A stretch of DNA of 25,741 bases from positions 1 through 25,741 of the forward strand of contig NZ_CANCLE010000044.1 in the NCBI RefSeq assembly GCF_947378715.1, read 5' to 3'. Shown here one piece after another: positions 1 to 6,852 of this stretch. The notes beneath the pieces were generated by a model. The model made no database searches. It was not told the DNA's origin and saw only the letters and a program-made list of their open reading frames with translations. The position numbers and the translations under genes were made by a program. The stretch is from Phenylobacterium aquaticum. GTDB lineage: Bacteria > Pseudomonadota > Alphaproteobacteria > Caulobacterales > Caulobacteraceae. Position 1 is the first letter of the stretch; the number at the start of each line of letters is the position of its first letter.

Positions 1-94
1 TCGGCCGAGAACGACCGGTTGGATACGCCCTAGCACCGGTTGCGCCTTGCCCCGACGGCCGGCACGATGCGGCTCAGGAAATTGGGAGACACCG

Positions 95-682
95 GTGGGG
101 CGAGAGCGATTGACGGCGTTCACGGATGGGGTGCTGGCCATCATCGTGACGATCATGGTGCTGGAACTGCGGCCGCCGCACGGGGTCGGCTTGAAGGACC
201 TGGCCGAGCTCACCCCGGTGTTCATGAGCTATGTGCTCAGCTTCCTCTACATCGCCATCTACTGGAACAATCACCACCACTTCTTCCACCTCGTGCCAGA
301 GGTCGACGGCGCGGTGCTGTGGGCCAACATGCACCTGCTGTTCTGGCTGTCCCTGGTGCCATTCACCACCGCCTGGATGGGCGAGAACCATTTCGCCCCG
401 CTCCCCACGGCGGTCTACGGCCTGTCGCTGCTCGCCCCGGCTGTCGCCTGGTACGTGATGCAGCAGACCATCATGCGCACCCAGGGCCCGGACTCCGCCC
501 TGCGGCAGGCCCTGGGCCGCGACGTCAAGGGAACCGCTTCGCCGTTCCTCTATCTGACCGGCGTGGGGCTCTCGTTCGTCAATACCGCCGCCGCCGGCCT
601 GCTCTATCTGGCCGTGGCCCTGATGTGGCTGATCCCGGATCGCCGGGTCGAGGCGACGGTTGCGACAGGGACCAAGGACTAG
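95..682 (+). CDS. TMEM175/DUF1211-family membrane protein (putative K+ channel)
   Basis: The protein of about 195 residues is mostly hydrophobic and opens with RERLTAFTDGVLAIIVTIMV, the TM1 signature of the bacterial TMEM175 (DUF1211) family, whose hallmark is FSD; here it is FTD at residues 9-11. Family members are single-repeat, roughly 200-residue, six-helix proteins; characterised ones form tetrameric K+-permeable channels in the inner membrane. I start at GTG 95, not ATG 47, because family proteins begin a few residues before the FSD motif and GGGAG at 84-88 is a well-placed ribosome binding site. The family and length fit well; channel function is inferred from relatives. The stop overlaps the convergent glutathione transferase stop by 4 bp. 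Confidence 0.82.
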   Translation: MGRERLTAFTDGVLAIIVTIMVLELRPPHGVGLKDLAELTPVFMSYVLSFLYIAIYWNNHHHFFHLVPEVDGAVLWANMHLLFWLSLVPFTTAWMGENHFAPLPTAVYGLSLLAPAVAWYVMQQTIMRTQGPDSALRQALGRDVKGTASPFLYLTGVGLSFVNTAAAGLLYLAVALMWLIPDRRVEATVATGTKD

Positions 683-1308
683 GCGCCCGACTTCATCCCC
701 GTCTTCGCCGCCGGCCGCGCGCGCATGGCCTCGGCCCAGCGGTGGACGTGCTTCAGCTCTTCCGGGATCACCAGCTTGATCATCCGGGTGAAGTCGATGC
801 CGATGAAGGCCACGATATCGGCGATGGTCAGGCGCTCGCCGGCCAGCCACTCGGTCTCGCCCAGGCGGCGGTCCAGCACCTTCAGCGCCTTGAGCGCGCC
901 GGCCTTGTTGTGCTCGCCGACCTCGGGGGCCTGCTGCTCCAGGGCGGCCATGGCCGGGTGCAGGTGGCGGACGGCGATCATCAGGGGCGTGGCGACCAGC
1001 ATCTCGGCGCGGCGCGTCCACATCTCGATGATGGCGGTCTCCTTGGGATCGCGGCCGAACAGGTTCGGCTCGGGATAGAGCGCCTCCAGATAACGGCAGA
1101 TCGCCAGGCTCTCGGTGATGGTGGTCCCGTCATCCATCTCCAGCGCCGGCACATTGGGCAGGCCGGCCTTGGCCAGATAGTCGGGCTGCTTGTGGGTGCC
1201 CTCCATCAGGTTCAGCCGGATGATCTCGATGTCCTCGATGCCCTTCTCGGCCATGAACCAGCGGACCCGGCGCGGATTGGGCGCGAGCGGAGTGTCATAG
1301 AGTTTCAT
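679..1308 (-). CDS. Glutathione S-transferase family protein
   Basis: This 209-residue protein has the two-domain cytosolic GST layout. The N-terminal thioredoxin-like half (about residues 1-80) carries MKLYDTPLAPNPRRVRWFMA, the cis-proline segment PNVPALEMDDG and the glutathione-gamma-glutamyl-binding TESLAICRYLE. The C-terminal half is all-helical, with the conserved LTIADIVAF N-capping segment. It would conjugate or reduce small electrophiles with glutathione in the cytoplasm; the substrate cannot be read from sequence. There is no Cys near the N-terminal active site, so a Ser/Thr-type chemistry is more likely than a beta-class Cys. It lies 28 bp downstream of the nucleoside-transporter gene on the same strand, behind a good ribosome binding site (GGGAGG), and is probably co-transcribed with it. 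Confidence 0.9.
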   Translation of the reverse strand: MKLYDTPLAPNPRRVRWFMAEKGIEDIEIIRLNLMEGTHKQPDYLAKAGLPNVPALEMDDGTTITESLAICRYLEALYPEPNLFGRDPKETAIIEMWTRRAEMLVATPLMIAVRHLHPAMAALEQQAPEVGEHNKAGALKALKVLDRRLGETEWLAGERLTIADIVAFIGIDFTRMIKLVIPEELKHVHRWAEAMRARPAAKTGMKSGA

Positions 1309-1336
1309 GGCGCGGCCCTCCCTGAGGCCTTTGTTG

Positions 1337-2620
1337 TTATTGTCCGAACAGGGCCGAGGGCATGGCCCCGACCACGGCGGCGGTGACGCAGGTGGCCAGG
1401 AAGCCGGCGAACATCGCCTTCCAGACCATGCCGATCACCTCGCCCCGGCGCTCGGGCACCAGGACGCTGTAGCCGGCGACGTTCATGCCGACCGAGGCGA
1501 TATTGGCGAAGCCGCACAGGGCATAGGTCATGATCACCCGGGTGCGGTCGCTGAGCTCGCCCACCGGGATCGCCCCCAGCTTGATGAAGGCCGTGAATTC
1601 GGTGAGCACCAGCTTGACCCCCAGCAGCGAGCCGGCGGTGGGGGCGTCATGCCAGGGCACGCCGATCGACCAGGCCAGGGGGGCGAAGATCACGCCGAGA
1701 ATCCGCTCGACCGACAAGGGCGCGCCGGCGACCTGGGGGAACATGCCGAGGATGCCGTTGACCATGGCCACCATGGCCACGAACACGATCAGTGTGGCGC
1801 CGACATTCAGCGCGATCTGCAGGCCGTCGGTGGTGCCCTTGATCAGGGCGTCGATCGAGCTCTCATAGACCTTGTTGGCGGTGGGATCGAGTTCCTTGCC
1901 GTCCTCCATCCGCGGGTTGCGCGGCACCAGTATGCGGGCCAGCAGCACCCCGGCCGGGGCCGAGATGATCGAGGCGGTCAGCACATGGGCGGCGGCGTTG
2001 GGCAGCACGCCCTTCAGTATGGTCGCATAGGCCACCATGGTCGAACCGGACACACAGCTCATGCCCACCGCGATCAGCAGGAACAGCTCTGACCGCGACA
2101 GGCTGGAGAGGTAGGAGCGGATGAAGATCGGGCCCTCGATCTGGCCCATGAACACCGTGGCGGCGGTGGCCAGAGCCGGCGCGCCGCGCAGGCCCATGGT
2201 CTTCTCGAAGATGAAGCCGAACCCCTGGGTGATCCATTTGAGGATCTTCCAGTGCCAGAGCAGGGCGGCCAGAGCGCAGACCACCAGGATCACCGGCAGG
2301 ACGCGGAAGGCGAAGACGAACAGGCCGGCGGGATGCTCGACCGCATAGGGCTGGTCCGGCGTGCCCGCCAGGAAGCCGAACACGAAGGAGACGCCGGCCT
2401 GGGTGCTGGAGGCCAGGCCATCCACCGCGGCGCCTACCCCGGCCAGGCCGGCGCGCAGGGCCGGCACGCCGAACAGGGCCAGGACCAGCACCGCCTGCAG
2501 GGCGATGGCCCCCACCGCCAGCTTCCAGGGAAACTTGGAGCGGTCCTCCGACAGCACCCAGCAGACCAGGAGGATCAGCGCCAGGCCCACGAGACTCTGG
2601 GCGTTTTCAGGTCGGAACAT
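1337..2620 (-). CDS. Concentrative nucleoside transporter (CNT/NupC family)
   Basis: The 427-residue multi-helix inner-membrane protein has the CNT signatures in order: GQIEGPIFIR (residues 159-168) at the position of canonical GQTEAP, LTEFTAFIKL at the canonical NEFVAY site, and YALCGFANIASVGM matching CGFANxxSIG. CNT proteins couple nucleoside uptake to H+ or Na+. The binding-site Gln and Glu of the first hairpin, the second Glu, and Asn/Ser of GFANIAS are kept, but the Thr between Gln and Glu is Ile161, which may alter base recognition. The start at 2620 gives a normal N-terminus. It heads a probable two-gene unit with the GST and is divergent from ohr. Family is certain; nucleoside specificity is inferred. 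Confidence 0.9.
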   Translation of the reverse strand: MFRPENAQSLVGLALILLVCWVLSEDRSKFPWKLAVGAIALQAVLVLALFGVPALRAGLAGVGAAVDGLASSTQAGVSFVFGFLAGTPDQPYAVEHPAGLFVFAFRVLPVILVVCALAALLWHWKILKWITQGFGFIFEKTMGLRGAPALATAATVFMGQIEGPIFIRSYLSSLSRSELFLLIAVGMSCVSGSTMVAYATILKGVLPNAAAHVLTASIISAPAGVLLARILVPRNPRMEDGKELDPTANKVYESSIDALIKGTTDGLQIALNVGATLIVFVAMVAMVNGILGMFPQVAGAPLSVERILGVIFAPLAWSIGVPWHDAPTAGSLLGVKLVLTEFTAFIKLGAIPVGELSDRTRVIMTYALCGFANIASVGMNVAGYSVLVPERRGEVIGMVWKAMFAGFLATCVTAAVVGAMPSALFGQ

Positions 2621-2706
2621 CGGTCTTGGGCCCCCGCCGGCGGGATTCGCGCCGGAACTGTCACACTACAAGAACATGCCGCCGGATTTCGCAAGCCGAG
2701 CGGGCC

Positions 2707-2739
2707 TTGACATCAATTAGATTGTGTACGATCTAATTG
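2707..2739 (+). promoter_or_regulatory. ohr promoter with OhrR-type operator
   Basis: A perfect -35 box TTGACA lies at 2707-2712. It is followed by a perfect 9-bp inverted repeat: CAATTAGAT at 2714-2722 and ATCTAATTG at 2731-2739, separated by 8 bp. The right arm contains TCTAAT (2732-2737), a 5/6 match to TATAAT at 19-bp spacing; GATCTA at 2730 sits at 17 bp. The palindrome therefore covers the space between the two boxes and the -10 region, as expected for a repressor that blocks RNA polymerase. AT-rich ATTAG/CTAAT palindromes are typical of OhrR boxes, and the downstream genes are ohr and ohrR, so autoregulation is likely. The ohr ribosome binding site AAGGAG follows at 2749-2754. Confidence 0.85.
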
Positions 2740-2762
2740 CTCACACACAAGGAGTTTCCCCG

Positions 2763-3182
2763 ATGTCCGCCCTCTATTCCACCCAGGCCCGCGCCGTCGG
2801 CGGCCGCGCCGGCCATGTCGAAACCCCGGACGGCCTGCTCTCCGTCGACCTGGCCCTGCCCGCCGAGATGGGCGGACGCGGGGGCGCGACCAATCCGGAA
2901 CAGCTGTTCGCCGCCGGCTATGCTGCCTGTTTTGAGAACGCCGTGCGCTTCATCGCCGGGCAGCAGAAGCTTCCCCTGAAGGGCGCCGCCGTCACCGCCC
3001 ATGTCGAGCTTCACCCCCGCGCCGAGGGCGGCTTCAAACTGGGCGTGTCGCTCGACGCCGAGACTCAAGGCCTGGATCAGGCGACCGCCGAGACCCTGGT
3101 CGCCGCCGCCCATCAGGTCTGCCCCTATTCGAATGCGGTTCGCGGCAATATCGATGTTGGGATAACCGTAAGGGCGCAATGA
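2763..3182 (+). CDS. ohr: Organic hydroperoxide resistance protein Ohr
   Basis: This 139-residue Ohr/OsmC-fold thiol peroxidase reduces organic and fatty-acid hydroperoxides in the cytoplasm, using lipoylated-protein thiols as reductant in characterised members. It has the two catalytic cysteines: Cys56 in AGYAACFENA and Cys120 in QVCPYSNA, the Ohr-specific VCPYS motif; the NPEQLFAAGYAAC segment is also typical. I place the start at ATG 2763, preceded by AAGGAG. A longer frame from 2724 would put its start inside the operator and add residues that Ohr proteins lack. It is the first gene of a two-gene operon, and its stop overlaps the ohrR start (ATGA). Expression is expected to be peroxide-inducible through the operator just upstream. 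Confidence 0.96.
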   Translation: MSALYSTQARAVGGRAGHVETPDGLLSVDLALPAEMGGRGGATNPEQLFAAGYAACFENAVRFIAGQQKLPLKGAAVTAHVELHPRAEGGFKLGVSLDAETQGLDQATAETLVAAAHQVCPYSNAVRGNIDVGITVRAQ

Positions 3183-3664
3183 GTCTGAAAGCCGAACCCA
3201 AGGCCCCGGAGCCCGCCGACCAGGACATGGCGGCGGCGTTCCTGCGCCTGGACAACCAGCTCTGCTTCGCCCTCTACGCGGCGAGCGGCCTGGTGACCCG
3301 CGCCTATCGCCCGCTGCTCGAGCCCCTGGGCCTGACCTATCCCCAGTACCTGGCCATGCTGGTGTTGTGGGAGAAGGCGCCGCGCACGGTCAGCGAACTG
3401 GGCGAGGCGCTCAGCCTGGATTCCGGCACCCTGACGCCCCTGCTCAAGCGGCTGGAGGCGGCGGGCTTCGTCACCCGCACCCGCGATCCGGCCGATGAGC
3501 GCCGCGTGCAGATCGGCCTGACCGACCGGGGCGCAGCGCTGCGGGCCGAGGCCGCCGCGATCCCCGCCACCCTGGCCTGCGCCCTGCCGCTCTCCCCGAC
3601 CGAACTGGTCGAGCTGCGCGCCACCCTGCAGGACTTCGCCCGCAAGATGCGGACGGCGGGTTAG
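3179..3664 (+). CDS. ohrR: Peroxide-sensing MarR-family repressor OhrR
   Basis: This 161-residue MarR-family winged-helix protein has the OhrR N-terminal signature LDNQLCFALYAASGLVTRAY; the reactive Cys is Cys29. A second Cys at 134 (TLACALPLS) suggests the 2-Cys class (Xanthomonas type), in which oxidation forms an intersubunit disulfide and releases DNA. The DNA-binding region spans roughly residues 53-115, including LTYPQYLAMLVLWE, the recognition helix SGTLTPLLKRLEAAGFVTR and the wing TRDPADERRVQIGLT. It is translationally coupled to ohr by a 4-bp ATGA overlap. The likely target is the palindrome at 2714-2739, so it should repress its own operon. It ends 12 bp from a convergent SDR gene. 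Confidence 0.94.
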   Translation: MSLKAEPKAPEPADQDMAAAFLRLDNQLCFALYAASGLVTRAYRPLLEPLGLTYPQYLAMLVLWEKAPRTVSELGEALSLDSGTLTPLLKRLEAAGFVTRTRDPADERRVQIGLTDRGAALRAEAAAIPATLACALPLSPTELVELRATLQDFARKMRTAG

Positions 3665-3676
3665 AAGCCCTCCCGG

Positions 3677-4417
3677 CTAGAAAGCTTCCTTGTAGGGGCG
3701 CAGGTCGATCTCCTGAGCCCAGGCCGAACGCGGTTGGCGGTGCAGCTGCCAATAGGTCTCGGCGATGGCGTCGACGCCCAGCAGACCGTCCTGGCCCCGG
3801 GCCTCCACGATGCCGGGCACGCCCTTGCGCAGTCGCTCCCCGTCGATGCCGCCGTCGATCACCACATGGGCGACGTGGACCCCCTGGGGACCATATTCCC
3901 GCGCCATGCTCTGGGCGATCATCCGCAGGCCGGCCTTGGCGGCGGCGAACTGGGCGAAGCCCGGCTTGCCCCTCAGACTGCCCGAGGCGCCGGTGAACAG
4001 CACCGTGCCGCGGCCCAGCGGGACCAGCCGACGCGCGGCCTCGCGCCCCACCAGGAAGCCGGCGAAGCAGCCGACCCGCCAGAAGGCCTCGAACAGGGCC
4101 GCCTCCACCTCGCGGAAGTCGATCATCCGGTTGTCGCCGGCGTTGAACACCACGACATCGGCCGGCGCGAAGCCGGGCCCCGGGGCCATGGCCAGGTCGA
4201 ACAGGGCGATGACCTCGGCTTCCTGGGTCGCGTCCGCGCGCACGGCCTGGGCCGAGCCGCCGGCGGCGGTGATCGTGGCCACCACCTGATCGATCTTGGC
4301 CGGGGTCCGGCCGGCGACCAGGACGTGATAGCCCTCGGCCGCGAACCGGCGGCAGACCGCCGCGCCGACGCCAAGCTCGGCGCCCACCCCGACCACGAGG
4401 GCTGTGGGTTTATCCAT
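3677..4417 (-). CDS. SDR-family protein with Phe at the catalytic Tyr position
   Basis: The 246-residue Rossmann-fold protein has an atypical nucleotide loop, GVGAELGVG (residues 10-18, in place of TGxxxGIG), NAG at 92-94, and a Ser in GASGS (145-147). The active-site YxxxK appears as FAAAK: Phe157 replaces Tyr, while Lys161 is kept. The codon reads TTC, so this is not an ambiguity. It may be a non-catalytic or altered SDR, or use another proton donor; the substrate is unknown. I start at ATG 4417, preceded by GGGAGAAG; an in-frame ATG at 4444 lacks as good a site. The gene overlaps the end of the upstream HxlR-family gene by 8 bp, so the two are co-transcribed and probably coupled. Confidence 0.86.
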   Translation of the reverse strand: MDKPTALVVGVGAELGVGAAVCRRFAAEGYHVLVAGRTPAKIDQVVATITAAGGSAQAVRADATQEAEVIALFDLAMAPGPGFAPADVVVFNAGDNRMIDFREVEAALFEAFWRVGCFAGFLVGREAARRLVPLGRGTVLFTGASGSLRGKPGFAQFAAAKAGLRMIAQSMAREYGPQGVHVAHVVIDGGIDGERLRKGVPGIVEARGQDGLLGVDAIAETYWQLHRQPRSAWAQEIDLRPYKEAF

Positions 4418-4916
4418 GGGTCTTCTCCCTGTGACGGTCCGCAAAATCGAGGCGTCGGCGGACGGCCTCGCTGGCCGCCGGGCCGGCGGCGAAATGATAG
4501 TGGGTCCCGTCGATCGGGCGGCCGTTGACGGGGTCGGTCAGTATGGGATCGACCGCCCGGCCGGTGGCGACCTCGACCAGCTGGCTGGAGACGCCCTCCG
4601 GCGCGAACCAGCGATTGCCCCAGCTGCTCATGGCCACCAGCACCGGCCAGAAGTCGCGGCCCTTGTCGGTCAGCACATAGTCGTCGCGCGGCGGCTTCTC
4701 GCTATAGCGCCGGCGCTCCAGCAGGCCCGCTTCCACAAGCTCGCCAAGCCGGCGGGTCAGCATGTTGGGCGCGATCGGCAGGCTCTTCTGGAACTGGTCG
4801 AAGCGGGTGAGGCCGTGAAAGGCGTCGCGCAGGATCAGCATGCTCCACCACTCGCCGACCCGGTCCAGGCCGCGGGCGATCGGACACTCCATGTCGGAAA
4901 TTTTCGTGTGCCGCAT
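4410..4916 (-). CDS. HxlR-family winged-helix transcriptional regulator
   Basis: The 168-residue protein has the HxlR signature CPIARGLDRVGEWWSMLILR, with the conserved Cys at residue 11, then RFDQFQKSLPIAPNMLTRRL (recognition helix region) and YVLTDKGRDFWPVL (wing and following helix). HxlR-type regulators bind palindromes as dimers, and some sense electrophiles or quinones through the conserved Cys. Its C-terminal tail of about 60 residues is longer than in minimal HxlR proteins. It is the first gene of a two-gene unit with the Phe-type SDR and is divergent from another SDR; the palindrome in the 77-bp gap is the likely shared operator. The start at 4916 is used; Met9 is a possible alternative. 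Ligand unknown. Confidence 0.92.
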   Translation of the reverse strand: MRHTKISDMECPIARGLDRVGEWWSMLILRDAFHGLTRFDQFQKSLPIAPNMLTRRLGELVEAGLLERRRYSEKPPRDDYVLTDKGRDFWPVLVAMSSWGNRWFAPEGVSSQLVEVATGRAVDPILTDPVNGRPIDGTHYHFAAGPAASEAVRRRLDFADRHREKTHG

Positions 4917-4932
4917 GGCGAAGAGGTAGGTC

Positions 4933-4957
4933 AGTTACTATCATCATGCAAGTAACT
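4933..4957. promoter_or_regulatory. Putative HxlR-regulator operator between divergent genes
   Basis: A perfect 7-bp inverted repeat, AGTTACT (4933-4939) and AGTAACT (4951-4957), with an 11-bp spacer, is centred between the HxlR start (4916) and the divergent SDR start (4994). AGTTACT/AGTAACT half-sites resemble known HxlR-family binding sites, and the position suits simultaneous control of both transcripts. An ATG at 4946 lies inside this palindrome and is therefore an unlikely start for the SDR. Confidence 0.7.
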
Positions 4958-4993
4958 TCCCGGAAGGTCGGGAAGACGACAAGGATGACGACC

Positions 4994-5803
<810 letters not shown>

Positions 5804-5816
5804 GGCCATCGTGCAA

Positions 5817-5848
5817 GCTCCTCCCGCCCTCAGGCGGCCGGGAGGAGC
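5817..5848 (+). terminator. Hairpin after the SDR gene (terminator-like, no T-run)
   Basis: A perfect 10-bp stem is formed by GCTCCTCCCG (5817-5826) and CGGGAGGAGC (5839-5848), with a 12-base loop. It starts 13 bases after the SDR stop. No run of T follows, so intrinsic termination is uncertain. Its position argues that the downstream thioesterase starts after it, at 5892, rather than at an in-frame GTG at 5811. Confidence 0.5.
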
Positions 5849-5891
5849 CAGGGCTCTTGCCTCCCGGCCGGCCCTCGCTCAAAACCCGTCC

Positions 5892-6698
5892 ATGACCGAG
5901 CTGTTCTTCGACCTCCAGGCCACCCACAACCCGCATCGCTGGTTCCTGCCCCTGACCCACGGGGTCTGCGTCGGACCGCCGGAGAACCTGTTCATGTATG
6001 GCGGGATCGGCCTGGCCTCGGCGATCGCGGCCATGGAGCGGACCCTGGACCGGCCGGTGATCTGGGCGACGGCCCAATACCTGTCCTATGCCCGGCCGCC
6101 CTCGATCGTCGATCTGGACGTCTGGGTGCCGGTGCACGGCAAATATAACAGCCAGGCCCGGGTGATCGGCCATGTCGGCGACAAGGAGATCTTCACGGTC
6201 AACGCCGCCCTGGGCAGCCGCGAGAGCCCCTATTCCCACCAATGGGTGGAGGCGCCCGAAATGCCCCGTCCCGAGGACTGCGAACCTTCGGTCCTGTGGA
6301 CCGACCAGGGCGAGAACCTCAACAGCCGGCTGGAGGTGCGCGTCGCCCCCGGCCGCTATGGCGCGATCCCCCGCAACGGCGAACTCAGCCAGGACGGCCG
6401 CAGCGTCATGTGGGTGCGGGCGCGCGGCGGCTACCCGATGGACAATAGCATGCTGGCGATCATCGCCGACTATGTGCCCTCCGGCGTGGGCGCGGCGCTG
6501 GGGCGCAAGGGCGGCGGCAACAGCCTGGACAACACCCTGCGCATCCGCCGGATCGTGCCCACCGAGTGGGTGCTTTGCGACATCCACATCCACGGCGTCC
6601 ATTCCGGCTTCGCCCACGGCGACATGCGGCTGTTCGCCGAGGACGGCGAGCTGATGGCCGTGGCCAGCCAGTCGGTGATCGTGCGCTCGATGGACTAA
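5892..6698 (+). CDS. TesB-like acyl-CoA thioesterase (double hot-dog)
   Basis: The 268-residue protein has the layout of TesB-type acyl-CoA thioesterases. A first hot-dog includes GGIGLASAIAAMERTLD, with TAQYLSYARPPS at 60-71; a second ends with GNSLDNTLRIRR (Asp213) and LMAVASQSVIVRS (Gln260). Asp213 and Gln260 align by eye with the catalytic Asp and Gln of E. coli TesB. It would hydrolyse acyl-CoA to free acid and CoA in the cytoplasm; chain-length preference is unknown. ATG 5892 is chosen because family proteins begin close to this point; the region ahead encodes an Arg/Ala/Pro-rich stretch over a hairpin. No clear ribosome binding site is visible before this ATG. It converges with the S46 peptidase gene. 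Confidence 0.8.
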   Translation: MTELFFDLQATHNPHRWFLPLTHGVCVGPPENLFMYGGIGLASAIAAMERTLDRPVIWATAQYLSYARPPSIVDLDVWVPVHGKYNSQARVIGHVGDKEIFTVNAALGSRESPYSHQWVEAPEMPRPEDCEPSVLWTDQGENLNSRLEVRVAPGRYGAIPRNGELSQDGRSVMWVRARGGYPMDNSMLAIIADYVPSGVGAALGRKGGGNSLDNTLRIRRIVPTEWVLCDIHIHGVHSGFAHGDMRLFAEDGELMAVASQSVIVRSMD

Positions 6699-6706
6699 AA
6701 GGCGCT

Positions 6707-6847
6707 CCTCCCCCGATGGGGGAGGTGGCCCAAAGGGCCGGAGGGGGCCGCCCTTACTTGAGGGCGGAAGGGGCGGATCGGCAGTATCCGTCCCTGCGGG
6801 CCGGCCCCCTCAGTCAGCTTCGCTGACAGCTCCCCCTGAGAGGGAGC
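6707..6847. repeat. Intergenic palindromic repeat cluster (REP/BIME-like)
   Basis: The gap between convergent genes is a mosaic of short hairpins: CCTCCCCC/GGGGGAGG (6707-6714 and 6718-6725), GGCCC/GGGCC (6727-6731 and 6735-6739), CCGCCCT/AGGGCGG (6748-6754 and 6761-6767), GTCAGC/GCTGAC (6813-6818 and 6822-6827) and GCTCCC/GGGAGC (6829-6834 and 6842-6847). The two ends look like inverted copies of one unit (hairpin, second hairpin, GAGGGGG), joined by perfect 10-bp arms GAGGGGGCCG (6741-6750) and CGGCCCCCTC (6802-6811). Similar elements occur at 11934 and 17672, so this is a dispersed family. It may also end transcription from both sides. Confidence 0.8.
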
Positions 6848-6852
6848 AGCCC

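Noticed and set aside
1..33. A frame open from the window edge to TAG at 31-33 (10 codons), perhaps the end of an upstream gene
   Set aside because: Ten codons are too few to support a coding call in GC-rich DNA.
4946..4993. Earlier in-frame ATG starts (4946, 4985) for the divergent SDR
   Set aside because: ATG 4946 lies within the HxlR-type palindrome and would add residues unlike SDR N-termini. ATG 4985 is possible, but 4994 has the better-spaced AAGGA.
5811..5891. GTG 5811 as the start of the thioesterase
   Set aside because: The extra 27 residues are encoded across a perfect 10-bp hairpin, and thioesterases of this type start near MTELFFDL. I note, however, that the chosen ATG has no clear ribosome binding site.
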